Source: Epiperipatus broadwayi
Lineage: Eukaryota; Onychophora; Udeonychophora; Euonychophora; Peripatidae
Length of the DNA stretch: 64,000 nucleotides
Direction of reading: 5' to 3'
Assembly (NCBI GenBank): GCA_028023455.1
Contig: JAQFVV010012396.1
Span: 6,736,085 to 6,800,084, forward strand
Position 1 is the first letter of the stretch; each line of letters opens with the position of its first letter. The translations under genes were made by a program, and so were the position numbers. This document shows positions 50,788-61,197 of the stretch, piece after piece. The notes beneath the pieces are model-generated. The model saw only the letters and a program-made list of their open reading frames with translations, did no database searches and had not been told where the DNA came from.

Positions 50788-52566
50788 TGTGACAGGGTGT
50801 ATTTAAACCCTGTTCCAAAAGATACATTTGTATATATGCATATATATATATATAGTTAATATTTGACTAAATTCAATTTTCTTTTTTTTTTTTTGTATAT
50901 TTTAAATTGGGAGATGGAAAGGGTTAAAATAAACAGGAGGGATGTGGAGTATGTTTGTGCTCTTGTATTTTGTTTGAAACGCACATATGTATATTGCTGT
51001 ATGGATGAATATATGGATTCACTTAATAATAATAATACATAAATTTTATTTTCAAGATGGAAGTTGCTATATTTTATAATAAAAAGGAGATATTAAATAG
51101 TAGAAAAAATATTGAAACCGCATAGATCATTATCTAAAAAAAAATGCTAAGAGAAAAACAAATGAAGAGCGGTCAAAAATAGATTGCAGATATTCTATGG
51201 AATTTCCTTGACCTCTATAAAGAAAAAAAGTGCTGAAAGCTTTTGCTTTTGTTTTTAAAGAGAATACAGATCTAAAATAACTCATGGTTTTTAAAAAAGA
51301 AGAATATAAAAAGAAAAATTGAAATTAATTAAAAATTCTATCTATATCTTTCGTAGATGTCATTTTAAAAGAGAAATCATTTTTTTATATATGTCAGGGA
51401 TCGAATGATTTGATTTCTACAATGGAGATTTGAAACTTATTCAATCAACAAGTATAATCGTCAGCCATGAATATGCTGGAATACGAACTTAAGCATGCTA
51501 GGCTTTGTGATCCATCCTGCGAACATGTCAGATACTACAGTATAGAACAGATGTCTACCTTGTAAGGAAGCCACTCTTAAACCTTTAAATTAAACTTGTT
51601 TTCAATGAACATTACTCCTAGATTAAGGAATCAATCAAACTAAACCCATCTTGTCTATCTATATGGCCATAGCATCAAACAAACTTGTGCTATTACTCTT
51701 ATATATTCTTCATTGTCCCCAGGGAAAATCCAGGTAATATAAACATATTCTCACCTGTATTTATTTCTCGAATGTTAGTGTGTCTTTTACGATAATGAGT
51801 AGAGACTCTCCCTTATTGAAAATCTAAATAATTCTTTTCGGCATTACAAAGTACTATTTTTACATTTGAATGGACTAGATCTTACATTATTTTTTTTTGC
51901 TATCTGATTTTTGTTTTATCTATGCAGCAAATGTGCATGCATGTGTTTTTTTTAAAAGATGTGAGCACAAATTTTTAATATTATACTCTGTAATTTCTAT
52001 ATTCTGATGATCTTTTAAGTGAAAGCATTATGTTTGTTGATTTCTTTATTTTAGGTTTTATGAAAAGATCGAGAGATAGATTTGTGTGAGTGCAAAAGAT
52101 AGGTAATTTGATTAAGCCTATATTTGCGTATTTCTGTACCTCGTATATTTCCCACAGTTGATAACCACCCGCCCTTTTGCGAGCTAGCTAGTGGTAAGGT
52201 TTCTATATATCCTGTATTGATACTTCATCTTTTCCAGCATAATTCTTATTTATATACAAATAAGATTGAGACTTGGAGTCAGAAAGTGACGACCATAAAT
52301 ATGCTGGGCAAGAAATAAGAGTAAAGTTTTCGAATTGCTTTCAAATAAATATTGACTTAGTGCAATACATAAAATTTACTATTAATTAGTTTAATTATTA
52401 CTTTGAACACAGTGGCCTGTCTGAGTTCCACCGAAACCTGATTAATTGCCTTAGAGAAATACGTTCAGAATAAAGAATTATTTTTACAAATTATTATGTT
52501 ATAAATACGCATATATGTGTATGGTTATATATATGTGATACGAAAAAAAAGTCACGTTTCGTTACA
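50788..52566 (+). repeat. 5' LTR of the gypsy element
   Basis: About 1.78 kb, long for a gypsy LTR. It is collinear with the 3' LTR from TGTGACAGGGTGTATTTAAA to TTTCGTTACA. Compared with the 3' copy it lacks a few bases near its start (ACCCTG) and has extra bases near 51590-51640. The ORF at 52124-52318 lies inside it and is not a gene. Confidence 0.93.
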
Positions 52567-52590
52567 ATGGCGTCTCAACTAAGGAGCTTT
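52567..52590 (+). promoter_or_regulatory. Putative primer-binding site of the gypsy element
   Basis: Immediately after the 5' LTR end (TTACA) comes ATGGCGTCTCAACTAAGG. A TGG just inside the LTR is the usual start of a tRNA primer-binding site. Which tRNA primes is not determined. Confidence 0.5.
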
Positions 52591-52779
52591 CAAAGAGTGG
52601 AAACTATGGGGATCAATATAAGGGTTAAATAATAATCAAAGAATTAAAATGAAGCGTTATAATTTTTGTTGGGTTTTAAAGAAAGAGATCAGAAGATAAG
52701 TGACAGAGTGGATTAGATAGGGAAATTAGACACATAACATAGTACTTCATGAGATGGAAAGTAGACCTGGCATGTTTGA

Positions 52780-53370
52780 TTTAGAAACAGTGATACATAT
52801 AATATATAAAAAAGATAGAGTTAGAACAAAATAGAATAGAGGGAATGAAAATAGAACTTCAAGAAACCATGACACAAGAACTAGTTAAAAATAAAAATAT
52901 ACAAGGGCAAAGTGGGAGAAATACTGGTAGGACATGTGGAAAGTTTACAAATATATTTTAGGGTAAATAAAATGTCAGAAAAGGATAAAGTGATGGTAAC
53001 CTATGACCACTTAGAAGGGTGTGCCCTTACATGGTGGAATTCATTATCTAGTCACCCAGAGAGCTTTGGAGAGTATAGAACAACACTAGAGAAGACTTTT
53101 TGGTCAGAAAGCCAGCAAGAAAGAGTTAAATGGCGGGTAACGGAACCAAAGAATCGAGAACACAGCACAAAAAACTGTGTACAGTTTTTCACAAGACAGG
53201 TAGCTGTATTGAGAAACTTGGAAGCATGCAAAATGTCAGAGAGGCAAATAGTAGGGATAGTATATCTAAATTTTAGTTTGGCAATAAAATGCATGTTGGA
53301 AAAGAACAATAAACCAGATAAGGAAATAGATAAAGGATTAGATATGTTCAAAGTGAGCAGCTATTAGCGT
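52780..53370 (+). pseudogene. Gypsy gag remnant
   Basis: The open block 52912-53367 (151 residues) has the retrotransposon gag signature: YFRVNKMSEKDKVMVTYDHL, then GCALTWWNSL, then a long helical region with FFTRQVAVLRN. It is the capsid-like part that packages element RNA. An E/Q/K-rich lead precedes it from about 52780 in another frame. No zinc knuckle was found before the stop at 53367. Confidence 0.8.
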
Positions 53371-53487
53371 AGATTGGAAGGCAGGGAAGTGAATGCAGAT
53401 GTACAATCATAAGGGAGTGAAGAATAGAAAAAGGAAAATTGATAAAATGGATCAAGCCTAATCTATGCAGAGAAAGGGAGACAAGTA

Positions 53488-53676
53488 GTGAACCTCATAT
53501 GCTCATGGAAAGATAGAGTTCCAGAATATGCTCCACAAACTTGCCCGAAAATCATTGTCAGGTTGGGGGAATTAAGGGTAGCAATGCTCATAGATTCGGG
53601 AAGCCAGGTTTTCGTAATATCAGAGAAGTTATATCAACAAATATTAAGGGAGCAGCCAAGAGTACAAACACTTCCA
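53488..53676 (+). pseudogene. Gypsy protease region, 5' half
   Basis: The frame contains VRLGELRVAMLIDSGSQVFV, in which D-S-G is the aspartic protease active-site triplet, followed by ISEKLYQQIL. The frame is cut at 53677-53680 by a 765-bp insertion. On the far side (from 54450) the same frame continues for about 25 codons before a stop. Confidence 0.8.
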
Positions 53677-53680
53677 TTAA

Positions 53681-54445
53681 CCTCTTAACCGCTAATTATA
53701 TTATTGGTTGTATGAGGTAAAAATCAAATCTTTTAATTGGCCAACTCACAAACTGAAGACAAAGCCTATTGTTAAAACATATTCGCCTATAATATTAAAT
53801 TCAACTCAGATACGTTTATAAAAAGTATATTACTAATTTTTCAGGTTATGAAGAGAACGAAAGTTCTTTCAAAAATAAATTGCTATTTATTTATTCTAAA
53901 ATATTCAATTTCGGCAACATAAAAGCTATAATATAAACAAAAAGGTCGACTTTTACATTATAGAAAAGTAAATATTTCTTTTAAATATTTCTTTAATATT
54001 TTTACTAAAATCTTCAATATTTTTCGAAAATAATTTTGTTTTTTTATTATTCTCTCTGAAAATAATTTGTAATTTCCATAAATATAATTTTATAATAATT
54101 TATATCATGTTCGAAATGAAAATCTCAGCGTTTTTCTTTATTTTCTTTGATCATTCTTTATTTTCTTTGATCAGGCGGTTTCTTTGTTCTTTTCAGCCAA
54201 TCAGAATGTCTTTTTCGGCTGAGAGCATGCTAAGAACCAATCAAAACTCATGTTCTTTCTTTGTTTAGGTTTAAATGCATTTTTTTTTATTTTTTACTTG
54301 TAAAATAAATCGGAAGAGGTCACCATCTTACAGAACTTTAAAAACCTAGTCAAAACCTATCAAACGAATTTTTTAGCATAAGAACTGGCAGAGTTAGAGT
54401 GACGTCAGATGTCTACGAGGAGCTTCATAAGAAACAGTCTTTTGG
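53681..54445. mobile_element. TTAA-flanked insertion in the gypsy protease (piggyBac-like target site)
   Basis: A non-coding 765-bp segment interrupts the protease. It is bounded by TTAA at 53677-53680 and TTAA at 54446-54449. Removing the segment with one TTAA restores the gypsy reading frame without a stop, which fixes its edges to the base. TTAA duplication is characteristic of piggyBac transposons. Its ends, CCTCTTAACC on the left and CCAAAAGACT on the right (reverse complement), share little beyond CC, so the terminal repeats are too short or decayed to confirm. It contains no transposase. Confidence 0.65.
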
Positions 54446-54449
54446 TTAA

Positions 54450-55700
54450 AAGCAACCCGTATCACCATGGCGGATAATTATAAGGCAAAGATAGAGCCAT
54501 GGTCGAAGTAAAGATCAATGAGAAGGTAATTTCACACATATTCTTGATCATGAAAGATCTGATACATGATGCGCTACTAGGATCTGATTTCATACACAGG
54601 CACAAGTGCAGCCTCGATTACAAGAAAGAACAATTGATATATTAAAATGAGGAACTGGAATTTGTGATAAATATATTGTACTGTTATATCGGAATGCTAA
54701 AAATCAATGAGGAACCGATCGAAAGTGTTATTACAGAAAAGGTGGAGGAAGCCAGAATGGTGAAGGATATGGGGAAAACCAAATCTGGAAGAAATGCTAA
54801 TGAAATATAATCAGGTTTTCTCTGATTTGGACGGATCAAGGGTTTGAGCAAAGGATTTGGATCGAAAGTGTTATTAGAGAAAAGGTGGAGGAAGCCAGAA
54901 TGGTGGAGGATATGGGGAAAACCAAATCTGGAAGAAATGCTAATGAAATATAATCAGGTTTTCTCTGATGTGGACAGATCAAGGGTTTGAGCCAAGGATT
55001 AGATTGAATCAGATGCAACCTTTCCAGTCAAGATCATATCCCACACCGCATCAGTACAAAGGGGAGGTAAAGAAGCAAATTAACCAAATATTAGAATGGG
55101 GAATAGTGTCAAAATTTTCATTGCCATATTGTAACCTCCTTGTGGTGGTAAAGAAAAAAGACAGAACCATTCGATTATGCCTGGATGCCAGGCAGTTCCA
55201 CCCATGTAAGAACTGTTGGCCAAATTTAATGGTAAGAAAATGGAGTCCATGTTTGATTTAACGGCCAGCTACTGGCAAATAGCAATACACCCTGAAGATC
55301 ATAAGTATACCACCATTAGGTTCGAGGACTATTTCATACCAATTTAATAAAATGTCATTTGGCCTGATAAACAGTGGAGCTAGATTACTCAAGTGTCTTG
55401 ATCAAGTACTATCACCAGAAGTCAGATCTGGTAAACATATATGTGGATGATGTCTTAATAGCATCATCCACGATGAAAAGCATCTCAGAGAGGTAGACAT
55501 TTTCCTGGGAAAATGCCAAAAAAGAGGAATTAAAATTTAATCTAAAAAAAAAGTAATCTATAGAGATGAAATAGTCTTTTTGGGGCATGTAGCAGGGGCC
55601 CAGGGAATTCAACTGGATCCTGACAAAGTATAGGGATTTTCCAACATCTCGGTTGAGGAAACAGATACATTCTTTTTTAGGTCTCTGCAATTTTTATAAT
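54450..55700 (+). pseudogene. Gypsy reverse transcriptase remnant
   Basis: After the insertion come IFLIMKDLIHDALLGSDF, then the RT entry block 54968-55261 with YKGEVKKQINQILEWGIVSK, VVVKKKDRTIRLCLDARQ (the L-C-x-D-x-R motif), and then MSFGLINSGARL and the catalytic Y-V-D-D at 55440-55451 followed by VLIASS. The order matches gypsy RT. Frames change several times. A 143-bp duplication lies before the entry block. Confidence 0.85.
54721..55006 (+). repeat. 143-bp tandem duplication in gypsy pol
   Basis: The unit at 54721-54863 (starting GAAAGTGTTATTACAGAAAA) recurs at 54864-55006 with a few substitutions. It lengthens the segment between protease and RT and adds stops, so it arose after or with loss of function. 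Confidence 0.9.
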
Positions 55701-56460
55701 CGATTCCAGGAACAATTTGCAGCGAAAGTTTAACCACTATTAAAAACTATTAAGGAACCATGTCCCATGGAAATGGTCAAGAGAGCAGGACCAAGCATTT
55801 GAAGATATTAAAGAAGAGTTTTTAAAAACAAGTGATGCTCTCATTCCCCAATTTCAACTAATCCTTTTTTGTGCAGATAGATAGCAGTGTTTATGGGATT
55901 GAAGCGGACTTTGTCACAAATTAAGAGTGACGGTCAAATAGAAATGCTATATTTTATAATCTGGGTACTCAAAAGTCCTTAAATAAACTATACTACCACT
56001 GAAAAGGAGGCATTACCCATCATATGAGCATTTCAGAAATTCAAACTGCTCTTGTTGGAATCGAAAGTAATTATAATCACCGATCACAAGAGCCTAGAGT
56101 TCATTAACCACAGCTACATAATAGTCTATTAGTGTGCTGGATTTATTTCTCCAGGAGTATGATTATATGGTGCATTACTGCAAAGAATCTAAGAATATCA
56201 TAGCAGATGTTTTGAGCCATAATCCTGCTGGATACCAACCTCAACATCTAAAAGGTAATAACTTTATATATTACGGGTATCAATTTGACCATGGATGAAA
56301 ATGTAGAGAAGGATCTGGGTCAGCTGGCTTGCCATCAGAGAAAGGGTTTGAAATTAATACCACTAATAGCCCTGTTAGAGAAGGAGCCAATCAACATAGA
56401 TTGGGTTGGAAAGAAGAGAGAATTGTCAAATAAGAGATGAAATACTACAATATAAGATCA
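55701..56460 (+). pseudogene. Gypsy RNase H remnant
   Basis: In broken frames, FFVQIDSSVYGIEA near 55864-55905 matches the D-A/S-S entry of RNase H (first catalytic Asp), and VIITDHKSLEFIN near 56070-56108 matches the T-D-H-K-S-L motif. The domain removes RNA from the DNA:RNA hybrid during replication. Confidence 0.7.
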
Positions 56461-56489
56461 GAGATGATCCTAAGGATTTGAGGTAATTT

Positions 56490-57430
56490 CTTCCAAGCCA
56501 CCTGAGAGAGGCAGTGGTAAATAACATTCACAAACTGTATGGGTACTACAGTACATCGAAAGCAGAACACCTGGTTAGGAAGTGGTTTTATTGGCCAGGT
56601 ATGCATGGTAACACCATTAATATCCTGAACAAATGTGAAATGTGCCAAAAGCTAAGCTAGCGAATAGAAATTATGCTACATCCATGATCTCCATGATACC
56701 TGACCAACATCAGGAAGTGATGGCGATGGATTATTATGGACCACTCACCCCATTTAATTAAAAATGATACTTGGTTCTAGTATATGATCTTTTCGCTAAA
56801 TTCATGGGTGCCTGTCCCATGGTCCAGAAGAAACAACCAGGGTTCGTGAAAATAGCCATTTCCCATCAGCAGGAAAACCTAAAATCCTTTTGTCTGACTA
56901 TGGGATTCCATTCAAATCAAGGGAAAGGAAAAAGTTGATCCATAAACATGATATAAAACATATTGACATCCGTTCAAAATCCCCAGTCAAACCCATGCGA
57001 GAGTGATACAGGAGCTGGGATGGCTGTTTAGCATGTACACCCTAACAATCACCATGGGTGGTTAACATGTCTTCTTCAAGTCTTGAATTATATTAACTGA
57101 GTCCACAGGATTCGTGCCTGTGCACTTGAGTTTAGGACAAAACATTCCTTGGTTGGTGAAGACGGTTTTGCCAGGTATGGAAGACAAACCCATAGATCAT
57201 GAGGCAGATTGCACAATAGCTCACAGAAAATGATTATGGCAAGCAAACACAGGAACAGGAAAATTTCAGAAGAATCATTGATATTTCAAAGTAGGGGACT
57301 GAGTACTAGTAAAAGCTTCCCACGTGAGCTATCCGGAAAAGTTCAAATGCCAGAAATTTTGCAACCTATATGAAGGCTCTTTCACCATTGTGCAGAGTCA
57401 GGGTACGAATGCATTTTGGGTAAATACCAG
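56490..57430 (+). pseudogene. Gypsy integrase remnant
   Basis: It starts with a H-H-C-C zinc-binding block: HLREAVVNNIHKLYGYYSTS, HLVRKWFYWPGM and CEMCQK (56499-56650). The core begins with AMDYYGPLTPF, the D of the D-D-E triad, near 56727. Later pieces are much decayed. At about 57290-57410 VGDWVLVKASHVSYPEKF and NLYEGSFTIVQS form the C-terminal DNA-binding end. No chromodomain was found. Confidence 0.75.
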
Positions 57431-57582
57431 ACAAGGAGTCAAGGATACTTAATAATGCCAAATCATTAAAGCCTGCACAATAAAGAGGTAATCACCTGAG
57501 ATATAATGGAGGTGAAAGGATAGAACTTGGACTCTAGCCATTCAAACACAGAATGTATTTGAAGGCTTTCGAACAGGGTTAT

Positions 57583-59340
57583 TGTGACAACCCTGGGTGT
57601 ATTTAAACACTGTTCCAAAAGATACATTTGTATATTTGCACAGATATATATATATATAGTTAATATTTGACTAAATTCGATTTTCTTTTTTTTTTTTTTG
57701 TTTTTTTGTATATTTTAAATAGGGACATAGAAAGAGTTAAAAACAACAGGAGGGATGTTTGTGCTCTTGTATTTTGTTTGAAATGCACGTATGTATATTG
57801 CTATATGAATGAATAAATGGATTTACTGAATAATAATAATACATAAATTTTATTTTTGAGATGGAAGTTGCTATATTTTATATTAAAAAGGAGATATTAA
57901 ATAGTAGAAAAAATATTGAAACCGCATAGATCCTTATCTTAAAAAAATGCTAAGAGAAAATTAAATAAAGAGCAGTCGAAAATAGATTGCAGGTATTCGG
58001 TGGAATTTCTTTGACTTCAATAAAGAAAAAAAGTGCTGAAAGCTTTTGCTTTTGTTTTTAAAGAGAATACAGATCTAAAATAACTCATGGTTTTTAAAAA
58101 AAGAAGAATAGAAAAAGAAATATTTAAATTAACTAAAAATTCTATCTATAATTTTCGTAGATGTCATTTTAAAAGAGAAATCATTTTTTTATATACGTCA
58201 GGTATCAGGTTATTTGATTTCTACAATGGAGATTTGAAACTTATTGAATCAACAAGTATAATTGTCAGCCAGGAATGTTCTGGGATAAGAACTTAAGCAT
58301 GCTGGGCTCTGCGATCCATCCTGCAGACACATCAGATACTACAGTATAGAACAGATGTCTACCTTGTAAGGAAGCTACTCTTAAACCTTCAATCAAACTA
58401 AATCCATCCGAAATTATCTATCTATATGGCCATAGTGTCAAGCAAACTAGTGCTATTTCCCTTGTATATTCATCATTGTCCCCAGGCAAAATCCAGGTAA
58501 TATGAACATTTTCTCACCTGTGTTTATTTTTCAAATATTAGTGTTTCTTTTACGATAATGCGTAAAGACTTTCCCTTATTGAAAATCTAAATAATTCTTT
58601 TCGGCATTACAAAGTACTATTTTTACATTTGAATGGACTAGATGTTACTTTTTTTTTTTTTTGCTATCTGATTTTTGTTTTATCTATGCAGTATGTGTGC
58701 AAGCATGTGTTTTTTAAAAAATGAGCACAAATTTATAATATACTCTGTGATTTCTATATTCTGATAAATATTAAATATATTTTAAGTGAAAACATATATG
58801 TTTAGTTAATTTCTTTATTTTGGGTTTTATGAAAAGATCGAGTGATAGACTTGTGTGAGTGTAAAAGATAGGTAATTTGATTAAGCCTATATTTGTGTAT
58901 TTCTGTACCTTATATATTTCTCATGGTTGATAATCACCTGCCCTGAGCTAGCTAGCTAGTGGTAGGGTTTCTATTTTTTCAGTATTGTTACTTCATCTCT
59001 TCCAGCATAATTCTTATTTATATACAAATAAGATTGGCACTGGGAATCATAAAGTGATGTCCATAAATATGCTGAGCGAGAAATAGGAGTAAAGTTTTGG
59101 AATTACTTTCAAATAAATATTGAGTTAGTGCAATACATAAATAAATTGCATTTTTTTACTATTAATTAGTTTAGTTATTACTTTAAACACAGTGCCCTGT
59201 CCAAGTTTCACCGAAACCCGATTAATTATCTTAGAGAAATATGTTCAGAACAAAGAATTATTTTTACAAATTATTACGTTATAATTACGCGTATGGTTAT
59301 ATATATGTGATACGAAAAAAAAAAGCTATGTTTCATTACA
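57583..59340 (+). repeat. 3' LTR of the gypsy element
   Basis: About 1.76 kb, from TGTGACAACCCTGGGTGTAT to TTTCATTACA, collinear with the 5' LTR and differing by scattered substitutions and indels. The ORF at 58087-58296 lies inside it and is not a gene. Confidence 0.93.
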
Positions 59341-59419
59341 ATACTATTTTATTCAAAATACAAAAAGAAAAAATATGCAATAATATGAAATGTAAAACAA
59401 ATGTGATATTTAATATTTT

Positions 59420-59617
59420 CTATTATTATTTGTTTTATAAAAAATTCAAAGATTAGGCAGATAAATATTAACTTGCTGATATTTATAATCCAAGGAAATA
59501 TGTTAAACACAGATAGTTTTCTATTATTTGTTTTGTAAAAAAAATTATAGATTAGGCAGATAAATATTAACTTGTTGATATTTATAATCCAAGGAAATAT
59601 GTTAAACATAGATAGTT
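59420..59617 (+). repeat. 99-bp tandem duplication next to the gypsy 3' LTR
   Basis: Two units, offset 99 bp, share 'tattatttgttttataaaaa', 'gattaggcagataaatatta' and 'ccaaggaaatatgttaaaca' with few differences. Confidence 0.85.
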
Positions 59618-59913
59618 AATTGTTTATATTTATGCGGTCAAAATATATATACTTTTGAAAAATGATAAATATGATATATTGTATAGTGTAAGAAAAATAA
59701 ATTTGTTGAAGCAAATCATTTATAATCTTTTCACATATATTTTAGAATGTTTTGACATATGTTTTGGTTATATTATTTATATTTGAGTGTATTTTATAAT
59801 TACATATATAAATTAAAATAAAATATTAGAACTAATTATAATTTTCAATATACCAAAATATATGTAAATAAGCATTTATTTTATATAGCGCTAGGTTTAT
59901 AATTGTAATACAT

Positions 59914-60000
59914 TTAAAGCTCAGCCTTTCAAGCTATTGTCATTTATTATTAACACTCGTAAAAAGCGCATGCACAGTAGCTTGAAAGGCTGATCTTTAA
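59914..60000. repeat. Inverted repeat with 23-bp arms
   Basis: 59914-59936 (TTAAAGCTCAGCCTTTCAAG then CTA) pairs with 59978-60000 with one mismatch. The 41-base loop contains GCGCATGC. Direct 'atataccaaaat..tgtaaata' repeats lie on both sides (about 59850 and 60001), which could mark a duplicated target of a small foldback element. Confidence 0.75.
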
Positions 60001-60039
60001 ATATACCAAAATGTAAATAAATAAACAGCATATATAGTT

Positions 60040-61014
60040 AACTTTTAACATGACTGCCCATCCTCTCTAGTAGTGATTTAAATTAAATGCATAGGAGATA
60101 CAGTCATGGCATGAGATAATTATTAATTTATACATTGATATATTAAAAATTACATTATTAGTTTCAATGTTTGTTTTATTATATATTTTTGTATCTTGAT
60201 TTAATTGCTTTAAGTAACTCAAAAAAAAATCATTAGGCTATATAATAATGCTAACATTTATTTATAATATTCTATCTATTTTCTCTTTTATTATTATTAT
60301 TTTTTTAGTTAAAAGAAATTTTGAAATTAAAGGAGCTTGCTTATTATTTAATTTTTTTATTGTACATTTGGTTCTAAAAGAATTTGTTGCCTTAAAATAA
60401 TTAATTTATAAGATAATTTTGGAATATAAAATTGTTTTGATTGTAAAATAATTATATTTGTATATTTTCAATAATGATTTTATGAAATTGTTTGTTGATT
60501 ATTTGAATATAATGAAGAGATGTAGTATATTAAAAGGATTTAGTATTTATTTAGTTTCATGTCTCATGTTTCTTCTTTGGCTACTTATAAGCATATTCAA
60601 TAAATTATATTTTATAAAATTGTCTAAAGATATAAAAATATTATGTGAAAACATATGTGCATAAGGTTGTAGAATTATTAATTATCAAAATTGCAGTGAA
60701 CCTAGCAAAAATATATATTTATATTAACATTTAAGCACTTTATTGATTGAGTTGATAAGAATGGAAATAATATTTTATGTCATTTTGAAATGCAGAATGT
60801 AAAGCTAATTATCTTAAAGCATGATTAGTCACATATAATTTAACTTCCTAAATGAGGAATTATTCACTACTAAGAGAATAAAATATTTACCCTATAAAAT
60901 AATGATTAAATGATATTTTGATGGTGTCCAATATAAATATATAGTTAAATGCAAGTCTTACAATTTTTTATTTTTTTCTATATTTACCATTTTATTATAT
61001 ATATATATTTATAG
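60040..61014. other. AT-rich end of intron 2
   Basis: No element recognised. The 68-residue ORF at 60458-60664 lacks motifs. A pyrimidine tract with (AT)n precedes the exon 3 acceptor. Confidence 0.5.
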
Positions 61015-61197
61015 AATTGAACATCTAGAGTTACCAGTTTTAGAAAGTTTTGTTCAAGTTATTTTTGGTCAACTCAAGCCTCGTGTTATCATTTTTACAA
61101 CACCAAATGCTGATTTTAATGTCTGTTTTAAAAAATTTTCTGGCAAAAGAAATTTAGATCATAAGTTTGAATGGACAAGGTTTGAATTTCAAGCATG
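61015..61197 (+). CDS. HENMT1: HENMT1 coding exon 3 (metal-binding and catalytic part)
   Basis: The exon follows ...TTTATAG and ends at CATG|GTAAGT, phase 2 to phase 2, about 61 codons. Joined to exon 2 it completes V-I-E-H-L, giving the E-x-x-E-H motif that with a later histidine coordinates the divalent metal in HEN1 enzymes. It continues through FGQLKPRVIIFTTPNADFN to DHKFEWTRFEFQAW, the family's diagnostic D-H-x-F-E-W-T-R-x-E-F-Q-x-W block, which contains that histidine. The metal-ligand positions are therefore all present. The last part of the catalytic domain (the tail after F-Q-x-W) is not in the window, so at least one further exon lies downstream of 64000. Confidence 0.92.

Larger units (their letters stand above)
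50788..59340 (+). mobile_element. Ty3/gypsy LTR retrotransposon, decayed, with nested insertion
   Basis: Two LTRs (50788-52566 and 57583-59340) in direct orientation enclose, in order, gag, protease, reverse transcriptase, RNase H and integrase, the order of Ty3/gypsy. LTRs start TGTGACA and end (G/A)TTACA. The base pairs next to the ends (ATAT left, ATAC right) may be a decayed 4-bp target duplication. Directly after the 5' LTR is a primer-binding-like TGGCGTCTCAACTAAGG. Stops and frameshifts occur in every coding region and the LTRs differ by substitutions and indels, so the copy is old and inactive. A TTAA-flanked insertion splits the protease region. Confidence 0.93.

Noticed and set aside
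53052-53351. 99-residue minus-strand ORF
   Set aside because: It is the antisense shadow of the gypsy gag block at 52912-53367.
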